Shown: positions 7,626-14,419, numbered from the stretch's first letter. The stretch is DNA of 17,253 bases from CAYLZN01 sp964387935 (GCA_964387935.1 CAYLZN010000095.1:1-17253), one strand, 5' to 3'. The notes: generated by a model not told the origin, from the sequence alone. Translations and numbers: made by a program.

Positions 7626-9605
7626 GTGTCCAACACCCCTGTCTCGCTCGCCCTTGGCAGGTTCAAGCGACTTGCCGTCCGCTCCAACGATGCCTGGCAG
7701 GGTGGTCTGTTCCGACTGCCGGCCTGGGTCGAGCGCGAGGATGGCAGTCTGGTTCGACCGTGGTGCGGGCTGTGGGTGAGCGAACGCACGGGACTCATGC
7801 ACTTCGAGCCCGAGCCTGCGCTGGACGTCCATGGCCCCGAGCTCGTCCTGGCCGCGCTGCTCGAATTCGGACTCCGGCACGATCGGGAGCTCGGAGGACG
7901 AGCCGCCACCCTGAAAGTGACCGACCCGGAAATGGCCGCGTCACTGCGCGCGGCCCTCGAAGGCCTCGAGATGCGCGTCGAGGTCGTCGACGAGGTGCAG
8001 GCCGCGCGAGCGGTCCTTCAGGCGATTGCCGCCGAACTCGACGCCGATCCCCGGCCGGGGATCCTGGACGCGCCCGGCATGACCGTGGAGCACCTGCGGT
8101 CCTTTGCCGACGCCGCCGCCCAGTTCTGGAAGGCTGCGCCCTGGGAGCGCTTGCAGAACGAAGACCTGATCCGCGTGCACGCCCCCAAGGTGCCACGGGC
8201 TCTGTCGTACTTCTCCGTGATGGGCCATGCGGGACAGCAGTTCGGGCTGGGGTTCTTCGAAACGCGCGCGGACTTCGACACGCTGACCTTCGGCGACGGC
8301 GACGTCGAGGACCGGTTTCCCAGCGAGGTCTGGGGCTGCTATTTCGACGAGATCGATGGCATGCCGATTGGCGACGCCGACGCGTGGGAGGCACATCACC
8401 TTCCCCTCGCCGATCCGAAGGCCCACCCCTGGGTGGCCCGGGTGCAGCTCGAGGGTGCGATGCGCCGGCCCACCGTGAAGGAACTCGCGGTGGTCGAGAC
8501 CCTGCTGCGGGCCATCGTGGCGACGTCGGACGACCAGCTCGACGAGGGCCGGTGGAGCGTCACCGTCGAGGCCGGCGACGGGAAGCGCACGGTGGAGCTC
8601 TCGCTACCACTGCTGCTGGAAGGGGAGCAGGCGCTGCGGCGGCCCCGGTTCGGTCCACCGGCCGACATGCGTGCGCTCGAGCGTGGCACCGCCCGCGTCG
8701 GACAGTTCCTCAGAGAACGTGAGTTCGCCAGCCTCGAGGAGGCCAACGCCGCCCTCCAGGAGGCGATGGCCTCGGGACAGTTCGACGGAAACGCGATCGT
8801 GGACCGGGAAACGCTCTCGCCTCTCGAGCGCGCGCAGGAACTCGTGTACGACGCCTTCGAGGCGACCGGACGCCTCAGGACCAAGCTCGCGCGCCGAGCG
8901 CTGGCCGTCTCCCCGGATTGCGCGGATGCCTGGACGCTGCTGGCCGAGGCGTCCTGCAGGCCCGAGCACGCGCGCGACTGCTATCAACAGGCGGTCGAGG
9001 CGGGCGAGCGCGCGCTCGGCCCACAGGCGTTCCAGGATCTGCAGGGAGCGTTCTGGGGTCATCCCGAGACGCGGCCGTACATGCGCGCGCGGCTCGGGCT
9101 CGCCCAGACGCTGGACGCCCTCGGTGACGTCGACGGCGCGCTCTCCCACTTCAGGGCGCTGCTCACGCTCAACCCCGCCGACAACCAGGGCGTGCGCTAC
9201 GTGCTCCTGGCCACGCTCCTGAGGCTGCACCGCGACGACGAGGCGGGGGCATTGCTGAAGAACCCCGCCTATGCGGACGACAGCGGAGCGGAGTGGCTGT
9301 ACGCAGCCGCGCTGTGGACGTTCAGGAGGGAGGGCGTCACCCCCCGCTCGCGCAGAGCCCTCTCCGACGCCATCGACGCCAATCCGTTCGTCGTCTCCAT
9401 GCTGACCGACAACGAAGACCCGACCGTGACATGGTCGGATCACTTCGCGATCGGCAGCCCTGAGGAAGCCGCGGTTGCCGTCGAACTGCTGCGCGAGGCC
9501 TGGGATTCGACTCCCGGTGCGCTGCAGTGGCTGCGCGCCTCGTCGCCTCGTCCGCGCAGCGGCCGTCACGGGAGCCGACGTCGCCCCTCCAGGCGCCGGC
9601 GGTAG
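7626..9605 (+). CDS. ST7/TPR-like multidomain protein, function unknown
   Basis: A 659-aa cytoplasmic protein from the GTG at 7626, which is preceded by cgagg at Shine-Dalgarno distance and by an extended TGGTATCAC -10-like box (7595-7603). Residues 1-130 ('RLPAWVEREDGSLVRPWCGLWVSE') resemble DUF6930-type N-terminal domains, and about 140-300 ('FADAAAQFWKAAPWERL', 'SYFSVMGHAGQQFGLGFFET') resemble DUF7309; both names are from memory. The C-terminal third is TPR-like and very close in pattern to the ST7 family: 'RALAVSPDCADAWTLLAEA', 'YQQAVEAGERALG', 'WGHPETRPYMRARLGLAQTL' and 'LLTLNPADNQGVRYVLL'. No catalytic motif is visible. The last 20 residues turn abruptly Arg/Ser/Pro-rich, so the true C-terminus may be altered by a frameshift. 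An open frame extends upstream to 7392, but that part looks non-coding. Confidence 0.85.
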   Translation: MSNTPVSLALGRFKRLAVRSNDAWQGGLFRLPAWVEREDGSLVRPWCGLWVSERTGLMHFEPEPALDVHGPELVLAALLEFGLRHDRELGGRAATLKVTDPEMAASLRAALEGLEMRVEVVDEVQAARAVLQAIAAELDADPRPGILDAPGMTVEHLRSFADAAAQFWKAAPWERLQNEDLIRVHAPKVPRALSYFSVMGHAGQQFGLGFFETRADFDTLTFGDGDVEDRFPSEVWGCYFDEIDGMPIGDADAWEAHHLPLADPKAHPWVARVQLEGAMRRPTVKELAVVETLLRAIVATSDDQLDEGRWSVTVEAGDGKRTVELSLPLLLEGEQALRRPRFGPPADMRALERGTARVGQFLREREFASLEEANAALQEAMASGQFDGNAIVDRETLSPLERAQELVYDAFEATGRLRTKLARRALAVSPDCADAWTLLAEASCRPEHARDCYQQAVEAGERALGPQAFQDLQGAFWGHPETRPYMRARLGLAQTLDALGDVDGALSHFRALLTLNPADNQGVRYVLLATLLRLHRDDEAGALLKNPAYADDSGAEWLYAAALWTFRREGVTPRSRRALSDAIDANPFVVSMLTDNEDPTVTWSDHFAIGSPEEAAVAVELLREAWDSTPGALQWLRASSPRPRSGRHGSRRRPSRRRR

Positions 9606-9610
9606 CGCGC

Positions 9611-9680
9611 CCTCGGCGCCCTGCGCCTTTCGGAGCCCCGGGCCTTGCGCCCTGCGCCCCGAGCCTTGCGCCCTGAGCCT
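9611..9680. repeat. TGCGCC-type low-complexity array upstream of the MerR promoter
   Basis: The segment repeats units such as ccctgcgcc and gccttgcgccctg (two copies, at 9642 and 9662). The 13-mer gccttgcgccctg and the 12-mer gcgccctgagcc also occur in the array at 14648-14692. It fills the gap between the ST7-like stop and the MerR promoter. Confidence 0.75.
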
Positions 9681-9691
9681 GTCTTTAATAT

Positions 9692-9719
9692 GACAGTTGA
9701 CAATGTGACATCAACTGTC
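9692..9719. promoter_or_regulatory. Perfect inverted repeat, probable MerR autoregulatory operator
   Basis: gacagttga (9692-9700) and tcaactgtc (9711-9719) are exact inverted repeats separated by 10 bp. The left arm overlaps the -35 box and the right arm abuts the -10 box, so a bound dimer would control access of RNA polymerase. The symmetry and position fit an operator for the MerR-type protein encoded immediately downstream. Confidence 0.75.
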
Positions 9720-9725
9720 TATATT
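9697..9725 (+). promoter_or_regulatory. Sigma-70 promoter TTGACA-17 bp-TATATT of the MerR/VIT-VWA unit
   Basis: A consensus -35 (9697-9702) and a near-consensus -10 (9720-9725) are spaced by exactly 17 bp in an AT-rich island inside very GC-rich DNA. The MerR ATG starts 6 nt after the -10, so the transcript is predicted to be leaderless. The 17-bp spacer differs from the stretched 19-20 bp spacers of classical MerR-activated promoters and suggests repression instead. Confidence 0.85.
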
Positions 9726-9731
9726 GTCGGT

Positions 9732-10154
9732 ATGAGCGCCGAAGACCCGCGCTACAACATCGACGAACTGGCGGACCTCGGTGGCGTCTCACGCCGCACG
9801 GTCCGCTACTACGTCCAGGAGGGTCTCATTCCGCCGCCGCTCGGCGTCGGTCGCGGCCCCCACTACGAGCGCGCGCACCTCGACGCCCTCCTGCAGGTCA
9901 AGGCGATGCAGGAAGCCGGGCGTTCACTCGACGAGATCCGACGTACCCGCACCAGGCGAGGTGCTCGCGACCTCCGGGAGGCCGCGAGCCAGGGGTCGCC
10001 GCCCGCCCCGTCGCGGTCGCTGTGGCGCCGCTTCGACCTCGCGCCCGGTGTCGAACTTCACGTCTCCGGCGACGCCCGCCTCCCCTCGGCCGCCGCCCTC
10101 GAGGAACTGGCCACCTGGTGTCGCGTCCACCTCGGGCGCGGTGAGGAGAACTGA
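9732..10154 (+). CDS. MerR-family transcriptional regulator
   Basis: A 140-aa regulator. Residues 8-75 form the winged helix-turn-helix: 'YNIDELADLGGVSRRTVRYYVQEGLIPPP', then 'GPHYERAHLDALLQVKAMQEAGRSLDEI'. A short charged linker leads to a small C-terminal domain, 'SLWRRFDLAPGVELHVSGDA' followed by a helix 'AALEELATWCRVHL'. There is no cysteine-rich metal site, so it is not a MerR/ZntR metal sensor; the ligand is unknown. The ATG at 9732 is chosen because the promoter -10 ends 6 nt upstream; the frame extends to 9645 only through repeat DNA and the promoter itself. The stop lies 1 nt before the VIT-VWA ATG, and a gaggag Shine-Dalgarno for that gene is inside its 3' end. It probably regulates its own two-gene operon. 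Confidence 0.92.
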   Translation: MSAEDPRYNIDELADLGGVSRRTVRYYVQEGLIPPPLGVGRGPHYERAHLDALLQVKAMQEAGRSLDEIRRTRTRRGARDLREAASQGSPPAPSRSLWRRFDLAPGVELHVSGDARLPSAAALEELATWCRVHLGRGEEN

Positions 10155-10155
10155 C

Positions 10156-12543
10156 ATGCCCACGACGCAATCGGCCACCGCAGAACCGCGTCCCCGCGCC
10201 GGCCTCATCGCGGGTGGCACGCCGATCCCGCTCCAGGGCGTCACGGTTGAAGCCAGCCTGGTCGGCTACTTCGCGCGCGTCGTCATCACGCAGTGCTACC
10301 GCAATCTCGAGACGCAGCCCCTCGAGGCCGTTTACGTATTTCCCCTCGACGGGCGGGGACCACGTGGCTTCGCTCGTACTCCGGCGTCNNNNNNNNNNTG
10401 CGGGTTCGAAGCCATCGTCAACGGGACCCACTATGTCGGCGAGGTCAAGCCTCGCGATGAGGCGTTCAAGGCCTATGACGATGCGCTGCAGGAGGGGCAT
10501 GGGGCGTACCTGCTCGACGAGGAACGCCCGGACGTGTTCACGGCAAGCGTGGGAAATGTGCCACCTGGGGGCGAGGTCCTGCTGCGGCTCACGTATGTGA
10601 CCGAACTGGCCCTCGAGGGCGATGCCGTGCGATTCAGCCTGCCCACCACCGTGTCGCCTCGATACGCGCCCACCGAGGATCGGGCCGGTGTGGGGCGATC
10701 CGAACAGGACGCGCTCAACCCACCGCTCATGTGGACGGTGCCGTACGGTCTCAGCGTCACGCTCTCGCTCGAGATGCCCGGGACCATCCGCCGCGTCGAG
10801 TCGCCGTCGCACCCGATCGCGGTCGCGATGTCCGATCGCCGCGGGACGGTCACGCTCGCGAACGCGAACGCCGCGCTCGATCGTGACCTGGTCGTGCTCG
10901 TCGAGGCCGAGGGACTCGCGCAGCCGCGCGCCTTCCTCGAGCGCGACGCCGACGGGCGGCAGGCCGCAGCCATCGTGTTCTGCCCCAGCCTGCCCACCGA
11001 CCAACTTGTCCCTGACGTGATCTTCCTCGTGGACCGGTCTGGGTCCATGGGGGGCACGTCCATCGCCGAGGTCCGCAACGCGCTCCAGTTGTGCCTCCGC
11101 TCACTGCCGCCCGGCTCCCGCTTCAACATCGTCGGATTCGGATCCACGTGCGAGAGCCTGTTCCCGGAGAGCGCTGGGTACGACGAACGGACGCTGCGGC
11201 AGGCCAGCGCGCACGTGGCATCGCTGGAGGCCGATCTCGGCGGGACCGAGATCCTGCCGGCGCTCCAGTCCGTCCTGGAAGGCCGTCGATGGCCTGAGAC
11301 TCCCAGGCAGATCGTGGTGCTCACCGACGGAGAGGTCACCAACACTGACGCGGTCATTGCGCTGGCGCGCCAGCATGCGCCGGACGCCCGCGTGTTCACG
11401 TTCGGCATCGGGCGCGGGGCGAGTGCGCATCTCGTGCGGGGCCTGGCGCGCGCGGGCAACGGCGCGGCGGAGTTCATCTACCCGGGCGAGCGCGCCGAGG
11501 CCAAGGTGCTGCGGCAGTTCGCGTGCCTGCTCACGCCCGCCGTGAACGACGTGAGGATCGATTGGGGCGGGCTCAGGGTCACCCCGGCGCCGAGCGAGCC
11601 GCCTCCGGTCTTCGCCGGCGAACGGCTCATTGTCTACGGCCTGCTCGAGACGCTGCAGCCGACAACCGTCACACTCACCGTGACGGGCTCGCGAGGGACC
11701 GTGTCGTTCCCGATCGTCGTCGATCCGGGCCACGCGGCCAGGGGCACGCTCGTCATGACGCTGGCCGCGCGTGCGCGCATCCGGGAACTCGAGGAGAGCC
11801 CCGAGTGGCTCACCCGCCGCGGATCGCGCCAGGTGAATCGCAAGCAGGGCGACGCGCAGAGTGAGATCGTGCGGCTCGCGACGGCGTATGGGCTCGTCTC
11901 GCGTGAGACGTCCTTCGTGGCCATCGAGAAGCGCGAGGTGCCAATGGAGGGAGAGGCGGTCCTCCGGCGCATCCCGGTGGCGATCACGAGCGGCTGGGGC
12001 GGCGTGGAAGAGGGAAGGTTCGTGGCGCGGACCATGTCGGCGGCCGCGATGCCTTTTGCGGCGGGCACGGTGACCCTGGGCGACGTCGGTTTCGACGGCT
12101 CGGTGGCACGCGTCGCGGCCCCAAAGCTCTCGCGCCCAGGGCGTCTGCGCCGGATGCGCGAAACCGTGTTCGGGCCGCCGCCTGAGGATGCCGTGATGAA
12201 ACTGCAGGCGCCAGGCGGGCCTTCGCTGCGCGCGCTCGACCGCCTCGTCGCGTTGCAGCGCGCCGACGGCTCATGGGAGCTGACGCCAGCGTTCGCGGAG
12301 GCCACGGGTCTGGAGGTGACGCAGCTCGAGCGCGAGGTCAGGCACGTCGTGGGTGGCGCCGCTGACGCGCGCGCAGTGTGGGCCACAGTGATTGCGCTCG
12401 CCTGGTTGGAGGCGCAGGCGCCTGAGGCAAGAGGGGAGTGGCACCTCCTGGCGCGGAAAGCGGAGCGCTGGCTGGCGGATCGGGCGGGCGATGCCGCGAC
12501 GCTGACGGGGTGGCGTGAGGCCGCCCGGAACGCAATCGCCTGA
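10156..12543 (+). CDS. VIT and VWA domain protein (inter-alpha-trypsin-inhibitor heavy-chain-like); contains assembly gap
   Basis: A 795-aa protein (with four unknown residues from an N-run). The VIT domain covers about residues 15-145 ('LQGVTVEASLVGYFARVVITQCYRN', 'EAVYVFPLD', 'YVGEVKPRDEAFKAYDDA', 'DVFTASVGNVPPG'). The VWA domain follows at about 285-470 with a complete MIDAS metal site: Asp293 in 'DRSGS', Thr364 in 'GGTEI' and Asp391 in 'TDGE'. The C-terminus (about 680-795, 'LDRLVALQRADGSWELT') matches the end of VWA5A-like proteins. There is no signal peptide or TM segment, so it is probably cytosolic. The MIDAS implies metal-dependent protein binding; the partner is unknown. It is coupled to the upstream MerR gene with a gaggag Shine-Dalgarno 7 nt before the ATG. 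Confidence 0.93.
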   Translation: MPTTQSATAEPRPRAGLIAGGTPIPLQGVTVEASLVGYFARVVITQCYRNLETQPLEAVYVFPLDGRGPRGFARTPAXXXXCGFEAIVNGTHYVGEVKPRDEAFKAYDDALQEGHGAYLLDEERPDVFTASVGNVPPGGEVLLRLTYVTELALEGDAVRFSLPTTVSPRYAPTEDRAGVGRSEQDALNPPLMWTVPYGLSVTLSLEMPGTIRRVESPSHPIAVAMSDRRGTVTLANANAALDRDLVVLVEAEGLAQPRAFLERDADGRQAAAIVFCPSLPTDQLVPDVIFLVDRSGSMGGTSIAEVRNALQLCLRSLPPGSRFNIVGFGSTCESLFPESAGYDERTLRQASAHVASLEADLGGTEILPALQSVLEGRRWPETPRQIVVLTDGEVTNTDAVIALARQHAPDARVFTFGIGRGASAHLVRGLARAGNGAAEFIYPGERAEAKVLRQFACLLTPAVNDVRIDWGGLRVTPAPSEPPPVFAGERLIVYGLLETLQPTTVTLTVTGSRGTVSFPIVVDPGHAARGTLVMTLAARARIRELEESPEWLTRRGSRQVNRKQGDAQSEIVRLATAYGLVSRETSFVAIEKREVPMEGEAVLRRIPVAITSGWGGVEEGRFVARTMSAAAMPFAAGTVTLGDVGFDGSVARVAAPKLSRPGRLRRMRETVFGPPPEDAVMKLQAPGGPSLRALDRLVALQRADGSWELTPAFAEATGLEVTQLEREVRHVVGGAADARAVWATVIALAWLEAQAPEARGEWHLLARKAERWLADRAGDAATLTGWREAARNAIA
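10389..10398. other. Assembly gap (10 N) within the VIT domain
   Basis: Ten undefined bases interrupt the VIT domain just after its 'VFPLD' strand. The 38 bases before the gap (10351-10388) translate to sequence that does not fit a VIT domain in any frame, so the gap length is probably a placeholder and its left flank may be misassembled. Confidence 0.95.
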
Positions 12544-12550
12544 CTTCGGG

Positions 12551-12630
12551 GCCCGACCTCGGTGGGCCGGGCCTGACCTCGGAGGGCCGGGCCTGACCTC
12601 GGAGGGCCGGGCCTGACCTCGGAGGGCCGG
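12551..12630. repeat. Four-copy 20-bp tandem repeat
   Basis: The unit gcctgacctcggagggccgg is present three times exactly (12571-12630), preceded by one copy with two changes (12551-12570). It lies just after the VIT-VWA stop codon and runs into the terminator hairpin, whose left arm is made from the last copy. Confidence 0.9.
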
Positions 12631-12648
12631 GCCTTTCAGGCCCGGCCT
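12624..12648. terminator. Bidirectional terminator-like hairpin between convergent genes
   Basis: ggccgggcct-type arms at 12625-12634 and 12638-12647 are perfect 10-bp inverted repeats with a 3-nt loop, extended by one G-T pair. The hairpin sits between the VIT-VWA stop and the stop of the convergent phosphatase, so it can act on both transcripts. No U-run follows on either strand, so it is not a canonical intrinsic terminator. Confidence 0.6.
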
Positions 12649-13451
12649 CATCCCCCCGCGATCACCCACGCCGCCAACGCCACGGCCACACCAAGCAGCG
12701 TGTCGATGGCGTAGTGGTAGCGCCCGACGACTGTGGCGACGGCGATCGACGTTGCCAGGGCCAGAAGCGCCAGACCAGGACCGGGCACCACCGAGGCCAC
12801 GGCGAGGGCCGTCGCGAAGGCGCCGGCGGCGTGGCCGCTCGGCACCGTATTGGCCTGGTGGCTGCCGTGGCGCAGCACGGTGAGGCTCAGGCGGCGGAGG
12901 CGTAGATTGCGGGCGTTCAACGGGCCATCGGCCTCGAGCGCCCGCGGTGGTCTCGTCTGGATCCAGGGCAGCATCGCGTAGCAGGGCAGCGTCGCCGCGA
13001 ACGTGACCGCCCAGTATCGCGGCAATTCATCGGCGCGTCCGGCCAGCGCCAGCGTCAGGGCCCCGGCGGGGACCATCGGGTACACCAACAAGTAGGACAG
13101 CTCCAGCAGTTCGAGGCTCCACCGGGGACCGCGCGTGGCGAGCCACTGGAGCCCGAGCCGCGGCATCAGCCAGCGGTCCCCGCGCAGCAGCGCTTCTTCG
13201 ACGCGCGGCATCGGGCGGGTGAAGAACAGGCCTGACAGCCAGTAGCTCGACACGAGGAACAGGCTGGGCATCACGACCGCACCTGCGAGGCCGGCCATGC
13301 CGGTGGCCGTTGCCGTGAACCACAGGGCGGGCAGGAATGCGCACGCCGCCAGCGGCGCGACGCGCCAGCGTCCGCCGCGCATGGGCAGCAACGCACTCAG
13401 CCCGGCTAGATAGGCGAAGTACGCGACGACGAGGAGGTGCCAGGTGGGCAT
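12648..13451 (-). CDS. PAP2-superfamily membrane phosphatase
   Basis: A 267-aa integral membrane protein with about six hydrophobic segments. The PAP2 catalytic motifs are present in order: a C1-like 'LPWIQTRPPRAL', C2 'NTVPSGHAAG' (PSGH at 204-207, His207 being the proton donor), and C3 'GRYHYAIDTLLG' (Arg244, His246 nucleophile, Asp250). The C1 lysine is not obvious. The pattern resembles the Aur1/inositol-phosphorylceramide-synthase-like PAP2 subgroup, so it may act on lipid phosphates or as a phosphotransferase. The ATG at 13451 (MPTWHLLVVAYFAYLAG) is chosen because it opens directly into the first TM segment; the frame continues to 13796, but that stretch overlaps the antitoxin gene and a hairpin and does not look coding. 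This implies a 5' leader of up to about 200 nt. Confidence 0.9.
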   Translation of the reverse strand: MPTWHLLVVAYFAYLAGLSALLPMRGGRWRVAPLAACAFLPALWFTATATGMAGLAGAVVMPSLFLVSSYWLSGLFFTRPMPRVEEALLRGDRWLMPRLGLQWLATRGPRWSLELLELSYLLVYPMVPAGALTLALAGRADELPRYWAVTFAATLPCYAMLPWIQTRPPRALEADGPLNARNLRLRRLSLTVLRHGSHQANTVPSGHAAGAFATALAVASVVPGPGLALLALATSIAVATVVGRYHYAIDTLLGVAVALAAWVIAGG

Positions 13452-13528
13452 GTGGGCGCGGGCAGCCGCCCGCCCGGGCGTTACGACCCCTACGGTAATC
13501 CAATGTGTGATGCGACCGAGGATCGGCT

Positions 13529-13612
13529 CACTCCGGGCTGACTCGACCCGGCCGAGGGCGCTACCCGAAAGGCATCGCCGGGGAGGCGAGTCAGCCCGTG
13601 CAAGCCCGAGTG
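13529..13612. other. Long nested hairpin: structured RNA or DNA element
   Basis: A perfect 12-bp inverted repeat (13534-13545 with 13587-13598, arm cgggctgactcg) is extended by cactc/gagtg (13529-13533 with 13608-13612) across an asymmetric bulge. It encloses a second perfect 6-bp stem (13547-13552 with 13577-13582). Read on the plus strand, the apex is ccGAAAgg, a GNRA tetraloop; an alternative inner stem ggcg/cgcc (13557-13560 with 13576-13579) is possible. The element lies in the roughly 230-nt gap between the divergent phosphatase and antitoxin genes and is not coding in any convincing frame. I cannot match it to a riboswitch family I know. Confidence 0.6.
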
Positions 13613-13662
13613 ACGCAGCGCGTGTCCAGTCGCGGTGCGCTGGCGTCGAGCCCGCACTCTTC

Positions 13663-13685
13663 TGTATAGTAGTCAATGTCACTAC
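13663..13685. promoter_or_regulatory. Toxin-antitoxin promoter with operator-like inverted repeat; possible bidirectional -10
   Basis: TATAGT (13665-13670) is a good -10 box placed 15 nt before the antitoxin ATG at 13686. Overlapping it, gtagt (13669-13673) and actac (13681-13685) form an inverted repeat across the expected transcription start, as is usual for Phd autoregulation. On the opposite strand the same bases read TATACA (13668-13663), so the phosphatase transcript, including the hairpin above, could start here too. No clear -35 is seen for either direction. Confidence 0.55.
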
Positions 13686-13946
13686 ATGCCTGAGCCGACC
13701 ATGGAAAAGGCCGTGTCTGCCGCGGACGCCAACCGACGGTTCTCTGAACTGCTCCGCATGGTGAGAAGCGGTCGAAGCGTACTGGTCACGAGTCACGGGA
13801 AGCCCGTGGCTCGGATCGTGCCCGTGGGCGAAGACGACCGCCCCGCGGAGAGTGCGCGGCGCACGCTCTTTGCCAGACTGCGCACTGAGCGCGTGGTCAA
13901 CATCGGCCGCTGGATGCGCGACGAGTTGTACGAGGACCCCGTGTGA
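13686..13946 (+). CDS. Phd/YefM-family antitoxin
   Basis: An 86-aa antitoxin that would bind and neutralise the downstream PIN toxin and repress the shared promoter. The N-terminal Phd DNA-binding fold is clear: 'MEKAVSAADANRRFSELLRMVRSGRSVLVTSHGKPVARIVPVGED'. The C-terminal helix ('LFARLRTERVVNIGRWMRDELYEDPV') is the expected toxin-binding tail. The start may be 13686 (MPEPTMEK) or 13701 (MEK); the latter is the more usual length, and neither has a clear Shine-Dalgarno. Its stop overlaps the toxin GTG by 4 nt, the normal coupling for these pairs. Confidence 0.9.
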   Translation: MPEPTMEKAVSAADANRRFSELLRMVRSGRSVLVTSHGKPVARIVPVGEDDRPAESARRTLFARLRTERVVNIGRWMRDELYEDPV

Positions 13947-14419
13947 AGGTCGCCGTCGATACCAATGTCCTGGCCTACGCCGAAGGCACCAACGGCGCCG
14001 CCATGCGGGACAAGGCGTTGACGCTCATCCAGCGCCTGCCGCCGGGCTCGGTGGTGCTCCCAGTTCAGACGCTGGGCGAGCTCTTCAACGTGCTCGTCCG
14101 CAAGGCGAAACGGCGACCTGCGCGCGCACGGACCGCGATCCTGATGTGGCGGGACGCGTATCCCCTCGTCGAGACATCGGCTTCCGTGATGGTCGATGCC
14201 ATCGACCTCGCTGCCGACCACGGGCTCACGGTGTGGGATTCGGTCGTAGTGTCCGCGGCGGCCGAAGCGGGGTGCCGGCTGCTGTTGTCTGAAGACCTCC
14301 AGGACGGGTTCACGTGGCGCGGGGTCACGGTCACCAACCCGTTCTCGTCGCCCGTCCATCCCCTCCTGGCGGCCCTGCTCGGCCCGTCGACCGAACCAGG
14401 AGGCACATCACCCGGGTAG
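13943..14419 (+). CDS. VapC-like PIN-domain toxin (ribonuclease)
   Basis: A 158-aa PIN-domain protein beginning 'MKVAVDTNVLAYAEG' from a GTG that overlaps the antitoxin stop. The acidic metal site is complete: Asp6, Glu46 ('TLGELFN'), Asp99 ('TVWDSVVVSAA') and Asp118 ('LLLSEDLQDGFTW'). VapC toxins cleave tRNA or rRNA; the target here cannot be read from sequence. It is somewhat longer than most VapCs (about 130-140 aa): after the usual ending 'GVTVTNPF' there are about 25 extra residues rich in Pro/Ser/Gly, perhaps from loss of an earlier stop. It forms a type II toxin-antitoxin module with the Phd protein. Confidence 0.92.
   Translation: MKVAVDTNVLAYAEGTNGAAMRDKALTLIQRLPPGSVVLPVQTLGELFNVLVRKAKRRPARARTAILMWRDAYPLVETSASVMVDAIDLAADHGLTVWDSVVVSAAAEAGCRLLLSEDLQDGFTWRGVTVTNPFSSPVHPLLAALLGPSTEPGGTSPG

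Noticed and set aside
13529..13612. Assignment to a c-di-GMP, SAM, c-di-AMP or cobalamin riboswitch, or to an integron attC site
   Set aside because: The conserved core words of those families are not present; only the secondary structure is supported.
13452..13796. N-terminal extension of the PAP2 gene frame
   Set aside because: It overlaps the antitoxin gene and the nested hairpin, its composition is not protein-like, and the TM1 start at 13451 gives a normal family length.
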